Shown here: positions 20,352 through 33,197 of the stretch, piece after piece
Layout of the letters: each line of letters starts with the position of its first letter
Position numbering within the stretch: the first letter of the stretch is position 1
Origin: Triglochin maritima
Lineage: Eukaryota; Streptophyta; Magnoliopsida; Alismatales; Juncaginaceae
NCBI GenBank assembly: GCA_963682175.1
Contig: OY821772.1
Coordinates: 14,128,743-14,192,742 of the forward strand
DNA length: 64,000 bases
Direction of reading: 5' to 3'
The notes under the pieces: model-generated
Database searches by the model: none
What the model was told of the DNA's origin: nothing
The model's input: only the letters and a program-made list of their open reading frames with translations
Translations under genes and position numbers: made by a program

Positions 20352-21930
20352 TGATTGATCGTTTTATATTAACCGCAAGTGCACGGCCGCGTTGAAGCAG
20401 TGGCAAATACGAGTCGTCCACTGGGAGGTGTGTCGACGTTTGGTTTGTGCGAAGGCGAGTGGTAAAAAAATGGAGAGAGAGATTGATTACACTAACTACA
20501 CTAGAATGCAAAAGGAAATGAAAGATAAGCAATAAAAACTAAACCCATAGGGGGTAGAGAAATAATGTGAATATGAAGATGTGTGTGTGTATTCAATTAA
20601 GTTCCTCACAACATGTAGTGCATGAAATCATAAAACTACATCCAACTTTGCCTCCACATGAATTAAGATAAGACTACATCATTAAAACATACAAGACAAT
20701 AATTGGAATGAAGCTAAATGAATTCAAGTATAAAGACTAGACCATACTATGCCTCCACATGAATTAAGATAAGACTACATCATTAAAACATACAAGACAT
20801 TAGCTAAGGTAAAGGCAACAAGAGCACATGCACTACAAAATGTGTTTCCAATATTAACTTCATCCATATCCTAACCTTATCATTCCCCATAAATAGGTCA
20901 ACTAATCAAAGCATAAACTAAGCTTCATTCAAGAGCATTAACATATCAAAGATAAGAGTGAAAACCCATTAGATGGTTATGGAAATCATATAAAGCTCAA
21001 GGGATAAAGATAACACACACTTAATACATTACATGATTATATCACATATTTCTCCACCCCCCAAATGGGGATGAAACTACTCACACATATTTAAACTAAC
21101 TACTCTAACAAAAGAAAGCATTATACTGAAATGAAACTACACTAATCAAGCAAGAAATATTAAAGAAGCATAAAACAAAACAAACAAGCAAGCATGCATA
21201 TGAAAGGAAATTAAACTAAGAGAGAAACAACACAATTAAAGGAAAACATCTATTATTAACTCACTCAATTACAAGTAGCCCTTCCTCCACCAGAGTTTTG
21301 CTTCAAGGCTTCACTCTTAGTAGGGAAGATGGCCACCAAAGAGCGAGATGGATACAATGGAAGGTGAAGAGTTCTATTTATAAGCATGGAAAAAGCTTAT
21401 CCGGGACAATCCCCCATTGTGGGACTAAACCAATACCAAAAATAGACTAACAATACACTAATACACGTGCTCCACAAATCTTAGCGGATCCGGAGCAATA
21501 TGGACCGCCAATTAGCGGTCCAAGACCGCCAATTAGCGGTCCAAGACCGCCAATTGGCGGTCTATATGATCCAGATCGAGTTGGTTTTGGTTGTGGGCTT
21601 TTCTTGATGGATATGTTGGTCTTGGATGCATCTACTTTGCTTGTTGGAGCTCCGACCCAAATCGAATTGCCAAAATACTCCCCATGATGGTGTGAAGTTT
21701 TCTGTTTTGCTCTTAGGTCCTTCGGTCTTACGTTCAGGTCTTTCTCCCTTGCATCTCAGTCCCCAGGTCTCACAATTAAGTCATTTTTCCTTCTTTTGGG
21801 TCCTTTCATGGCTCTTCTCTTCAAACCTCTTTATTTCTGAAATTCAAACATAAAACTCGTCACGTAGCAGTGCTTAGGCGTAAGATAATGGATATAAGAT
21901 ACAAATATGAGCATGAAATGATGTCAATCA
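20352..21930 (-). mobile_element. Solo LTR of the gypsy family (1579 bp)
   Basis: It starts TGATTGATCG and ends GATGTCAATCA, with a perfect 5-bp TSD, CACAA, at 20347-20351 and 21931-21935. The uninterrupted target is visible in the sister LTR at about 29690-29705. It is nearly the same as the LTR at 3791-5331. It carries three palindromic 18-mers at 21503, 21524 and 21545 and a TATA box at 21373-21382 (minus). Confidence 0.95.
21503..21562. repeat. Three 21-bp-spaced palindromes in the solo gypsy LTR
   Basis: Two copies of GACCGCCAATTAGCGGTC and one of GACCGCCAATTGGCGGTC start at 21503, 21524 and 21545. The spacing is exactly 21 bp with a CCAA linker. Confidence 0.92.
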
Positions 21931-22531
21931 CACAATAATGATCAATTACAATTTTTCTATGATTTGTTTCATGCATGCATCGGTTTGTTTCAATAACTAG
22001 TTTTAAAACTTTATTAAAATAAACATGGGACTTCGAAATTCATACCTAGAAGTTCTCTAAAACTTCTTGAAGATCCGGAGATGTTGAGGATGCTTGTCGC
22101 TGCGCCGGATGCCTCCGAGAATTCACCAAACTCTAAACAAGATTGGAGAGAGAAGAGCTAGCCTCTCAATCTTCAATAGGGTTTAGAATCAAATTACTAA
22201 CCCATCTTTAGTTCCCTTGAGAAGAAGATCTCTGAAAACTAAAACTAAACTCAAGAATTAAGGTGAAATTCGTGGAGAATTATGGAGAGAGAAGTTTGCA
22301 TAAGAATATAATGAATTAATTAATAAGGTAATGAGATAAACTTGTATTTCTAAGTTCTCTCCAAATTACCTATTCATGTGCAACCTCTTGCCCATGATTT
22401 CATGCAAACTACCATCTAACCATCCATTATTTGCTAACAAATAATCTTAGTCACGAATTAAATCAATTATAGACCAATTCCATTCATGATCTAATTAATT
22501 CTTAAATTAATTAGATCATGAAATCGTCTGG

Positions 22532-22725
22532 ACGGTCGACCGTGTTTGGAGGTTCGGTCGACCGTTAACAATTCGGTCAACCGTTCGTAACAAAAATTAT
22601 TTCATCGCGATGTTCGGTCGACCGACCGATTATACTCGGTCGACCGAAAATGAACAGACAAAATCTTTGTTTACGATGCAACATTCGGTCGACCGTTTAG
22701 AGTCTAGCGGTCGACCGTTTTGCAC
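22532..22725. repeat. CGGTCGACCG palindrome array in copia 3' LTR
   Basis: Seven to eight copies of the SalI-like palindrome CGGTCGACCG or one-base variants lie within about 200 bp, often extended to ACGGTCGACCGT or TTCGGTCGACCGA. The equivalent arrays in the sister LTRs are at 30298 and 63211. Confidence 0.9.
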
Positions 22726-23889
22726 AGTACTTGCAGACTTGTCAAATTTCAGTTTAACCTCTACAAAATTTGACATTTCGGGATTAGTAGTAAGTTCATA
22801 ACTTATGTAACATATTATCCTATGTAATGATTAATCATTACACCCCATAATATTTACATCACATATGAATTTAATTTAGATTCTAACTATGTTATTAATC
22901 ACAACATAATTTTGATTTTGCTTGTTCACCCCATGTGTCTTATTTTCTACATGAAAACCGACACATCTTATGAACTGAAAATCCCCATTTCTTGTTTCCC
23001 AGTTTTGTGGTGTGACCTGTGGGAGGATCTAAACTAAGTTGGCAGTGATATTAAGAGCTTAATATCACAAGCTATAAGCGGTATCTAGCTACACATTATA
23101 GCTCCCAATTAGTTAGATGTCTTAATTCCACTCGAACCAAAACCCGATCCATTTAGTGATGGAGTGCACCACTTGTGTCCGTCCCTTGCCTCATGATATT
23201 AAGAATGCACACAAAGTAGTATTGTGTAATCTTTGTATTAGTATTCATTTCTTGATCTCTTTAAGCTAGTTACAAATAAGTGACTTAACTCAAATCATAT
23301 TGTGCACATTATAACTTTGTTTTATCAAGGGGCCCACTAATATCATCACTCAATTAAGAGGGACAATGATAATCTTTTGACTAACTATCTTCTCCAACAA
23401 AAGTCATACTTGACCAACTAATGCCTTTACACTACACTCATCGATAGCTCAAGACACTAGTCTAATTAAGTAATTCTTAAGTGATCGGATATAAGTCTCA
23501 TATCAAAGGACCAAGGACACAGTAAAACATTAATGACACAGAAAACACAATTCTATAATGTTTTACTTATTAGGTCTATTCAGTATACAAAAGTAGTATT
23601 TTCCTCTTTTGTGTACCCGTGTTGTCACTCACTTGTAGAGCTACAACGATCTATGACCAACACGACAATCTTAACTGGGTAATTAATGTCCCATGTTAAT
23701 TACCATGATTGCGAATATCTTTTGTTTTATGTAAACTAATATGTTTTAGAGCTCTACGGTTAAGGACCAAGAGCCTCTTCCTTAACACTTCTAAAAGACG
23801 AATAACATAAACAAGGAACAAAATGATTTCTCATTCAATTCATAATAATTGACATTTAAAAGTAAAACTTTTAGAACATATTCCCTTCA

Positions 23890-23902
23890 ATCTCCCACTT
23901 GT
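23890..23902 (-). other. Polypurine tract of copia element
   Basis: On the minus strand ACAAGTGGGAGAT directly abuts the 3' LTR start TGAAGGG. This is the usual primer for plus-strand cDNA. Confidence 0.75.
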
Positions 23903-23973
23903 TATTAAAGTTTTTATTCACATACATACTCAATGTATAAAATAATAATAACTAAGGTAAACCCCATTACATA

Positions 23974-26900
23974 TCAATCATCAAGCCAATCTACATGGTT
24001 CCTCAATCCCATGGACTCGAAATGCATTTCGCCCTTGGCTTGGGATAAGGGTTTTGTGAATAGATCAGCTGTGTTGCTGTTGGTGTCCACCTATAAAAGA
24101 TTTATTTTGCCTTCGTCGATGAGGTCACGTGTCACGAAGTACTTACGATCCATGTACTTCACTTTGTGGTGTGATTTGAGATCCTTGATTTGCGAGATAG
24201 ATGCACTATGATCGCAAAATAGCTCTACTGGTCCCTCGCTCGAGGGAACTACTCCAAGCTCTTCAAGGAACTTCTTAATCCACACTCCTCCCTTGCTCGC
24301 TTCAGCGACAGCCATTACTTCGGAAGCAGTGTTTGAGTCGGCCGTAGTGCTTTGCTTCCAACTACGCCAACTCACAGCTCCACTATTCAGAAGGAAGACG
24401 TATCCTGATTGCGACCTTCTATCGTCTGGATTACTCATGAAACTCGCATCCGAGTAACCCTCGGCTATCAATTCCCTTTGTCCTTCATAAACAAGAATCT
24501 TATCCTTAGTCCGGTTAAGGTACTTCAGGATATTCTTGACCGCAGTCCAATGCTCTGGACCTGCGTTGGATTGGTGACGACTTGTCACGCTTAGAGCATA
24601 CGAGACATCGGGTCTTGTGCAAGTCATCGCGTACATGATTGACCCAATTGCAGAAGCCTAAGGGACATCCTTCATGTACTCTAAGTCCTTACGTGATTGC
24701 GCACGTTGAGACTTCTTGAGTTGCACACCCATACTCATTGGCACACTGCCCTTTTTGGAGTTGTTCATCTTGAACATTTCCAAGACCTTGTCAATGTATG
24801 TATGTTGACTTAGGCCAATGAGTCTACGGGATCTATCTCTACATATCTTGATTCCCAAGATGTATTGAGCCTCACCCATATCTTTCATTGAAAATGCAGA
24901 TTTCAATGAACTTCTCGTTTGTTCAACCAAAAGAATATGATTACCCATGAGCAATATGTCATCGACATATAAGATTAGTAATACTACATGGCTCCCACTA
25001 ACCTTCTTGTATATACAAGGTTCTTCCTTACTTTGAATGAAGTGAAACTTCTTTACTTCCTCGTCAAAGCGTTTGCTCCAACTCCTTTATGCTTGCTTCA
25101 ATCCATAAATGGATCTTTGAAGCTTGCATACTTCTCTCTATTCTTTGGATCTTCAAAACCTTGAGGTTGTACCATGTACACATCCTCCTCCAAGTTCCCA
25201 TTAAGAAACACAATTTTGACATCCATTTGCCATATCTCATAATCATGAAATGCGGCAATAGCGAGCATAATCTGAATAGACTTGAACATGGCAACCGGTG
25301 AAAAGGTTTCATCATAATCAATTCCTTGAACTTGAGTGAAACCCTTCGCTACAAGCCTTGCTTTGTAGGTTGTCAAGTTCCCATCCATGTTCATCTTCCT
25401 CTTAAAAGCCCATTTATTTTGAATGGCCTTTTTCCCTTGAGGAAGGTCAACCAAGTTCCACACTTGATTATCATACATGGATTCTATTTCGGATTTCATG
25501 GCCTTGAGCAATAGTTTGGAGTCTTCCCTTTCCATTGCTTCTTGGAAGGTCAAGGGATCATTGGTATCAAGTACCATGATTTCATGAAGTCCTAGATACA
25601 AGTCGGGTTTCTTCCTTTCCCTCGTGACCTTCTTAGTTCTTTTGGTTCTTCTCGTGTCTCTTGAACTTCTTCCATAATTTCTTGAGGAGTGGGTTCACGT
25701 TCAACTCTTGAACGTACACTACGTGGGGAGGATTGAGTTTCTCTCCCAATTTCTTGCAAAGGTCTCTCACTCATGCTCCCACTAACCAAAGGAATCTCGG
25801 TTGGGCCTTCATGATCTTGATTGTCATCATTCATGTCATGATCTTGTAGAGTATCTTGAGTTTCCTCAAGCACAACCCTACTCCCACTACTTTTTACTCT
25901 TTCCAGAAATTCCTTTTCCATAAATGTGGCATCCCTCTCTACAATCACTCGATTGGAGGTGATATGCCAAAAGTAGTATCCTCTTGTCTCACGAGGATAA
26001 CCAATAAAGAAGCACTTATCCGCTTTTGGTTGAAGTTTGGTCGACATCAATTTCTTGACGTAAGCCTCACAACCCCAAATCTTGAGAAAATTGAGCTTAG
26101 GTGTTTTACCACTCCATAGCTCATAATGAGTTTTCTCCACGGATTTGGATGGAACATTATTTAGTGTGTAAGCCGCAGTCTGTAGTGCATAACTCCAAAA
26201 GTAAAGAGGTAATTCCGCATGACTCATCATTGACCGAACCATGTCGAGCAATGTCCTATTCCTCCTTTCGGATACCCCATTCCACTGAGGTGTACCGGGA
26301 GGGGTGAGTTGAGGTACAATACCAAACTCCTATAGGTATAAGTCAAATTCGGCACTTAAGTACTCACCTCCACGATCCGTTCGTAGAGACTTGATTTTCT
26401 TGTCGAGTTGGTTCTCTACTTCATTCTTGAATTCTTTGAACTTGTCAAAGGATTTACTTTTGTTTCTCATTAGATAAACATAGTCATAACGACTATAATC
26501 ATCCGTGAACGTAATGAAGTACCTGAAACCATCTCGTGCACTAGTACTCGTTGGACCACATACATCAGAATGTATCAAATCCAACAAGCCACTCGCCCTT
26601 GGACCTTTCTTCTTGAAAGGCTTTTTGGTCATTTTTCCCATTAAACATGGTTGGCATGTCTCCAATGATTTAAAATCAAGTAGACCAAGAAGGTTAGCTT
26701 CTTGCAATTTCTTGATGTGCTTTTCATTTATGTGACCAAGACGATAGTGCCACAAGAGAGTATCATTCTCGTGAGTGGTCTTTTGTTATTGATATTAAAG
26801 ATTTGTTTATTATTCAATTCAAGCAAATAGAGATCATTCCTTATGAATGCATTTGCATAGAAAACATCATTCTTCGATATAGACAAACAAGAATTTGAAA

Positions 26901-28128
26901 AAATTATATTAAAATTATCCATATCTAAACATGATACAGAAATAATGTTCTTGCTAATCGAAGGCACATAATAAACATTCTTTAGACATAAACTTAAACC
27001 ACTACATAATTGAAGCACCATAGAACCTTGTGCAACCGCAGAAACGTTCGCACCATTTCTGACCTTCAATTCTATCTCGTTCCGTACGAGTTCCTTCCTA
27101 TCCTTGAGTAGTTGCACATTAGAATCTATGTGAGCACAAGATCTGGTATCAATTACCCAATCCTGGACAGAGGTGGCTAAATTTATTTCAATAACAAATA
27201 TACCTTTGGCCTTTTTGGGGCGCCAACGTTCAATCACTCCGTTGTCAAGGTCTTCCTTGTACTTGGGGCAATTTGGCCGGATGTGTCCTTTTTCACCGCA
27301 GTGAAAGCACTCCGTATTGGGAGTTGGAGATTTCTGAGATTTCCCCCTCGAGACACTCTTATGAGCACCTCCTACTCCCTTGCTCTTGATTGAACCACTT
27401 TTGGTAGATTTACCCTTTCCTTTACCAATCTTTTGGCTCCTCCCATGGAAGGCAATGACTTGCTTGTCCCTACCATTGCCCATGTCAACTTCAGCAGTTT
27501 TGAGAGTGTTGTGAAGCTCCTCAAGACTCACCCATTTTTCACGCACGTGATAGTGCATCACAAAGTCCTTAAAGGACGGGGCTAGAGAGCCAAGAATCAT
27601 ATCTTCAGCAATGTCCTTGGGCATTGGTACCCTTGCATCATGAGAAAAAGTGGTACCCAATGCCCGAGGACATTGCTGAAGAGAGTTTTGCCAACTTCTC
27701 AAGGTACCCTTGCATCATGAGAAAATGCATGGATACCGATGTTCCCTCCGCCATATATAGCACATTGTGAGTGCGATGGTGGTCTTATAACGCTCCTTTC
27801 GAGCACTATCCATGAACATCTTAGATAAAGCCTCCATGGTCTTGTTGGGTTTCGAATCCAAGTATTTCGCTTGAAGCGAGTCACCTATGGATGCTAGCAT
27901 AAGACCGTGAACTTGGTTCTCTTGGTCTTCCCACTTGGCTTTAGCCTCTTTCTCTTCATCGGTTAATCTCTCATTCCATTTTGGGATTGGACCTTCCAAA
28001 ATGTGAGACAGTTTCTCAAACTTTAACACGATGTTGAGTTTGAGTTGCCAAGTAATGAAGTTTGAGTTATCATTTGCTAAAGGGTGTTTTTCTATCATGG
28101 ATCGTACGATAGGTTGGATGTTCGACAT
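23974..28128 (-). pseudogene. Ty1/copia gag-pol polyprotein, broken
   Basis: Gag starts at the ATG 28128-28126, with the copia Gag fold down to about 27700. A zinc knuckle C-F-H-C-G-E-K-G-H-I-R-P-N-C lies near 27300. The protease site reads W-V-I-D-T-R-S-C-A-H, where D-S/T-G is usual, so Gly is replaced. GAG-pre-integrase is at 26620-26755, and the integrase core (H-S-D-V-C-G-P, T-D-D-Y-S-R) at 26330-26620. RT is at 24660-25550, with K-A-R-L-V-A-K-G-F and Q-M-D-V-K. RNase H is at 23974-24600, with S-D-A-S-F, E-V-M-A and the tail A-D-L-F-T-K-P-L. Frameshifts or stops occur near 27700, 26735, 26335, 25595, 25080, 24955, 24655 and 24090. An inverted duplication at 27607-27677 disrupts Gag. Not functional. 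Confidence 0.92.
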
Positions 28129-29633
28129 TTTTCTACAAAATAAATCATACAGGATTTTAATGCCAATTTTATGTTTTAAAACACATACATATATATCGAA
28201 TATAAATGTAAATACTGCAAATAAAAATTTTGCCCATAAATGTAGCAATCCAAGATCCCATTAATTGCAATATAGACTAGCTAAGGGCTATCGAATACAT
28301 CACAATATCAAGGTAAGAAAAACTCTTTCTAATCACAACCTTTTTGAATTTTAGCAACATTAGCATCTTCAAACTTTTGTGATTCTTGTCGTTTTAATTA
28401 TGTGGGAATGCGACCTATCCTCGTAAGAAAAACTTTTTCCCAAAACCGAGCGAGGGCTCTAGGTAATGTTAAGAAAACTTATTTTCATTTGATACGAGAT
28501 ACGTTTATCCATTGTATTCACAACTAAACATACTTGGGGTTCACTAGGGTCAAACGCACCTCATATATTTAATCGTGGCACAACAATAGACAACCATTAT
28601 ATCTCCCACTATTCCCAAAGATGGAGGGAGCTATCTCCCGCTAAGGGCGAACAGAGTATCCCTCGATCAATGGCTGCTAGTGGATGAAATAAGAAGGAAA
28701 ATTACTCTTAATTTTGTTGGACAATTTCATATATTAACATGTGATTCAGAATTTTAGGTTATCATGCATATTATCATTCATACACATCCTAACATTCAAC
28801 ACATTCATCACATGCATAGCAAGATAAAAACAGAAATTAAACCATTCACACAATCCACATCGTGTGAGTTTATATGTTCCCTTTGATCCTTGATCCTTGA
28901 TCCTCGATCCTTGATCCTCGATCCTCGATCGATGCGCTACAGCGGCGACTTCCTCTTGCACCAGAGATGTAGATTTTACAGAAAATAAATATGCTCCTCA
29001 CATTCGATAAAAACCGACTAGTGCAAGTCCTATGTAAAACCTCTCAAATGCAATGCAATTATCTAGAAGATAGAAAGAGAAAATTTGGCTTTTACATATA
29101 AATAAGCCCCTGTATAATAATAATTACATACATTCATAGTTGCTGATTTGGAACATATAAACTCACAATTCCTGCAAAGACAACTCGAGCATCCATGCAC
29201 GCAATATCGCTATAAACTATACAATCTAGTTTATCAATCATCTAGAATCCCAAACAATTCTTTGAAAAATATTTTGAAATCCATTAAAAACATTTTTCAT
29301 CCATCCATTAGTTAAAAAAAACAATTTTGAACCGCTGTCCATCCAATTTCCTAAAAGGAAAGACGAACCGCAGTTTTTCGGTTTTGTTGATTCTCTTACA
29401 AAACAATCGTTTATTCTTAAAAAGAAATTATTGCAAGTTAGACTTATGTATAAATCATAATTCTAATAATTCATGGCATGTTTTAAACCACTTAAAACAT
29501 TCAAAACGAATTATTACAAAGAATTATTCCAACAAAACATTTAAAGACCGAAAAAATGGAAAATCGAATTGTTCGAACCCTAGATGGTAAACTAAATTTG
29601 TTTATAGTTTCAAATCATTAGATTGAACCCTAA
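28129..29633 (-). other. Copia 5' leader (1.5 kb), no gene
   Basis: Untranslated region between primer site and gag. It is AT-rich apart from a short tandem repeat at 28885-28932. No separate ORF of note. Confidence 0.7.
28885..28932. repeat. Short tandem repeat GATCCTTGATCCTCG
   Basis: About six copies of a 7-8-bp unit, GATCCTT/GATCCTC, in the copia leader, ending in ATCGATCGATG. Confidence 0.85.
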
Positions 29634-29645
29634 GCTCTGATACCA
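29634..29645 (-). other. Primer binding site, initiator tRNA-Met type
   Basis: The minus strand reads TGGTATCAGAGC, the complement of the initiator tRNA-Met 3' end, one base from the LTR end at 29647. It marks 29647-31677 as the 5' LTR. Confidence 0.9.
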
Positions 29646-29646
29646 C

Positions 29647-31677
29647 TGTAGTATTTCTCGTTTAATTGCACATATTTAATTTAGGATTTTTTATGCACAA
29701 TAAGGATCAATTACAATTTTTCTATGATTTGTTTCATGCATGCATCGGTTTGTTTCAATAACTAGTTTTAAAACTTTATTAAAACAAACATGGGACTCCG
29801 AAATTCATACCTAGAAGTTCTCTAAAACTTCTTGAAGATCCGGAGATGTTGAGAATGCTTGTCGCTGCGCCGGATGCCTCCAAGAATTCACCAAACTCTA
29901 AACAAGATTGGAGAGAGAAGAGCTAGCCTCTCAATCTCCAATAGGGTTTAGAATCAAATTACTAACCCATCTTTAGTTCCCATGAGAAGAAGATCTCTAA
30001 AAACTAAAACTAAACTCAAGAATTAAGGTGAAATTCGTGGAGAATTATGGAGAGAGAAGTTTGCATAAGAAGATAATGAATTAATTAATAAGGTAATGAG
30101 ATAAACTTGTATTTCTAAGTTCTCTCCAAATTACTTATTCATGTGCAACCTCTTGCCCATGATTTCATGCAAACTTCCATCTAACCATCCATTATTTGCT
30201 AACAAATAATCTTAGCCACGAATTAAATCAATTATGGACCAATTCCATTCATGATCTAATTAATTCTTAAATTAATTCTGCATAAAACTGTCTAGACGGT
30301 CGACCGTGTTTGGAGATTCGGTCGACCGTTTAGACCTGGTTTCGGTCGACCGTTAACAATTTGGTCGACCGTTCGTAACAAAAGTTATTTCATCACGATG
30401 TTCGGTCGACCGACCGATTATACTCGGTCGACCGAAAATGAACAGACGAAATCTTTGTTTACGATGCAACATTCGGTCAACCGTTTAGAGTCTAGCGGTC
30501 GACCGTTTTTGCACAGTACTTGCAGACTTGTCAAATTTCGGTTTAACCCCTACAAAATTTGACATTTCGGGATTAGTAGTAAGTTCATAACATATGTAAC
30601 ATATTATCCTATGTAATGATTAATCATTACACTCCATAATATTTACATCACATATGAATTTAATTTAGATTCTAACTATGTTATTAATCACAACATAATT
30701 TTGATTTTGCTTGTTCACCCCATGTGTCTTATTTTCTACATGAAACCCGACACATCTTATGAACTGAAAATCCCATTTCTTGTTTCCCAGTTTTGTGGTG
30801 TGACCTATGGGAGGATCTAAACTAAGTTGACAGTGATATTAAGAGCTTAATATCACAAGCTATAAGCGGTATCTAGCTACACATTATAGCTCCCAATTAG
30901 TTAGATGTCTTAATTCCACTCGAACCAAAACCCGATCCATTTAGTGATGGAGTGCACCACTTGTGTCCGTCCCTTGCCTCATGATATTAAGAATACACAC
31001 AAAGTAGTATTGTGTAATCCTTGTATTAGTAATCATTTCTTGATCTCTTTAAGCTAGTTACAAATAAGTGACTTAACTCAAATCACATTGTGCACATTAT
31101 AACTTTGTTTTATCAAGGGGACCACTAATATCATCACTCAATTAAGAGGGGCAATGATAATCTTTTGACTAACTATCTTCTCCAACGAAAGTCATACTTG
31201 ACCAACTAATGCATTTACACTACACTCATCGATAGCTCAAGACACTAGTCTAATTAAACAATTCTTAAGTGATCGGATATAAGTCTCATATCAAAGGACC
31301 AAGGACACAGTAAAACATTAATGACACAGAAAACACAATTCTATAATGTTTTACTTATTAGGTCTATTCAGTATACAAAAGTAGTATATTCCTCTTTTGT
31401 GTACCCGTATTGTCACTCACTTGTAGAGCTACAATGATCTATGACCAACACGACAATCTTAACTCGGTAATTAATGTCCCATGTTAATTACCATGATTGC
31501 GAATATCTTTTGTTTTATGTAAACCAATATGTTTTAGAGCTCTACGGTTAAGGACCAAGAGCCTCTTCCTTAACACTTCTAAAAGACGAATAACATAAAC
31601 AAGGAACAAAATGATTTCTCATTCAATTCATAATAATTGACATTTAAAAGTAAAACTTTTAGAACACATTCCCTTCA
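29647..31677 (-). repeat. 5' LTR of copia element (2031 bp)
   Basis: It starts TGTAGTATTTCTCG and ends ACATTCCCTTCA on the plus strand, followed by the TSD GATTT. It is the uninterrupted counterpart of 20298-23889. Confidence 0.95.
30298..30508. repeat. CGGTCGACCG palindrome array in copia 5' LTR
   Basis: Eight to nine copies of CGGTCGACCG or close variants within 210 bp. One copy (near 30345) is absent from the sister LTR at 22532, so copy number has changed since insertion. Confidence 0.9.
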
Positions 31678-31889
31678 GATTTATGACTAAAGTGTGGAAG
31701 GTTTGAGGCTTGGAGTGTTTGGATCTTCTCTCTAATGTATTGGACAAGTATGTGTGGGAAAGTTGTGTTAAAATGTGTTTTGCAACTCTATTTATAAGCA
31801 TTAGAGAGAATATAGCTGTTGCGGTTAATTGGGTATGAGTTGGTGTAAGATACACAAAACAGAAACTAGCAGGACCCAATTCAGAGTTA

Positions 31890-32385
31890 ATTCGGTCGAC
31901 CGGATCGGGCAGTTCGGTCGATCGTTTGGCAGTTTTGAACTCTGTTCGGTCGACCAGTTAAGGAACGGTCGACCGCCCAATGCTACGACTTAGGTACACT
32001 TAAGTGATCGGTCGAACACCGAATAGGGTTCGGTCGACCGATTCACACCAGACAGTTTGGGGTTGACAAACAAAGTTCTATTCGGTCGACCGAACCAAGA
32101 TCTACCGTCGACCGAATTCCAGCAGGAGATTCGGGTTTGTCAAGAGACATAAATTCGGTCGACCGAACAAGGTCCTTGGTCGACCGATACATGAAATGTA
32201 TTTGGGATATTTTTGGTTAATACGAATACGACCGTTGGGTATATACGACAAAACAAACGGTCGGAAAATACTTGAGACTCTGTTGACCGAAAAGGTCTGA
32301 ACGGTCGACCGAACTTAGGCAGTTAAACACTAACAGATTAATTTATCACTTGGTCAACCGAACGGTCTGTTTCGGTCGACCGAAT
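31890..32385. repeat. CGGTCGACCG palindrome array in the unrelated solo LTR
   Basis: About twelve copies of TCGGTCGACCGA and variants over 500 bp in the part of the solo LTR right of the copia insertion. The sequence between copies is not similar to the copia LTR, so only the motif is shared. Confidence 0.88.
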
Positions 32386-33197
32386 GTGGGCAGACAGTTT
32401 GGGTTTAGGTTTAGTGTTTTCCGGTCTAAGTCTGGGTGATCTATTGAAGTCCAAATTATGTGAAATTTTGCGTGTGACTTCTATAAGGAAACTAGTGTAT
32501 GGTTGAGTAGTTTTTTGCTCAAGTATGCTCAATTACACAAAGTTCCTAAAGACTCAAAGAAATACAAAATACATGTCTTCAAAAGAGCTTGATTACATGT
32601 CTTGACTTGATTTCCTTTCTTCCTTGAGTCTGGATCACCTGTAGAGGTTAGCACAAAGAAATATATATGCAATCCAATATGTGTGCTACTCTACATGATC
32701 ATAATTAAGATTAGGTTGATTAAATCATCAAAACATAGATTAAGGCTAAAAAGCCAACAAAAGTGAGATATAATATGTCAATAAGCATAACTGTACTAGA
32801 AAAGTAAGATTGCACGTCATAATCAAAAAAGTCAAATCCCAAACATCCATGGTACTTAACTAAAAACTATGCAATGTTCATTTTTCAACTAAAAATCTAT
32901 CAAACTTACACAACAATGCAAGTCCAAAAGATTATAACTTATCTTCCAAATGTAGTTGTTCAAAAGAACTTTAAAGTCCCAAATCTAAATCAAATTGACT
33001 CTAAAATCAATTTTTGTCAAAATATTATCTTAGCTTCTCCTAATTTTCAAAATAAACTATAGTTAAACAATTATATTATAAACTTCAAGATATTATACTT
33101 AAATATATATGATTGAATAAAAAAATTGGGATTATTTTTGTGGGAAAATCTGGGTGGGGCAGGTGCCCCACCTGCGCATAACGTGGCTCCGCCACTG

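Larger units (their letters stand above)
20298..23889 (-). repeat. 3' LTR of copia element (interrupted by gypsy solo LTR)
   Basis: Without the insertion at 20352-21930 and one TSD copy it is about 2008 bp. It starts TGTAGGATTTCTAG and ends CATATTCCCTTCA on the plus strand. It matches the other LTR at 29647-31677 almost base for base, with scattered substitutions. Confidence 0.93.
20298..31677 (-). mobile_element. Ty1/copia retrotransposon, complete but decayed
   Basis: Two LTRs (20298-23889, interrupted, and 29647-31677) enclose a gag-pol region read on the minus strand. A perfect 5-bp TSD, GATTT, flanks it at 20293-20297 and 31678-31682. The primer site TGGTATCAGAGC is at 29634-29645 and a polypurine tract is next to the 3' LTR. 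The domain order gag, protease, integrase, RT, RNase H is the copia order. The polyprotein has several frameshifts and stops. The element lies inside the solo LTR 19889-32759 and itself hosts a solo gypsy LTR. Confidence 0.95.
19889..32759. mobile_element. Solo LTR (about 1.49 kb) interrupted by a copia element
   Basis: It starts TGTTGGATCG and ends AGCCAACA, giving 6-bp inverted ends TGTTGG/CCAACA. A perfect 5-bp TSD, AAAGT, flanks it (19884-19888 and 32760-32764). Removing the inserted copia element and one copy of its TSD leaves about 1486 bp of LTR: 19889-20297 plus 31683-32759. No internal domain or primer site is present, so it is a recombined solo LTR. The superfamily is not clear. Its right part carries about a dozen CGGTCGACCG-like palindromes. 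Confidence 0.85.
19308..33197. mobile_element. hAT-like element, non-autonomous, hosting the whole nest
   Basis: The right end, complemented, is CAGTGGCGGAGCCACG, a widespread plant hAT terminus also seen at 50946. The left end reads GAGGGGCAGATCTAGAAT and aligns with it imperfectly. The flanks CGTCGAAC (19300-19307) and CCTGGAAC (33198-33205) match at 6 of 8 bases, as an old 8-bp TSD would. Its own sequence is 19308-19888 plus 32765-33197, about 1 kb, AT-rich and without transposase. The rest is the inserted solo LTR and its contents. The match of left and right ends is the weak point. Confidence 0.5.
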
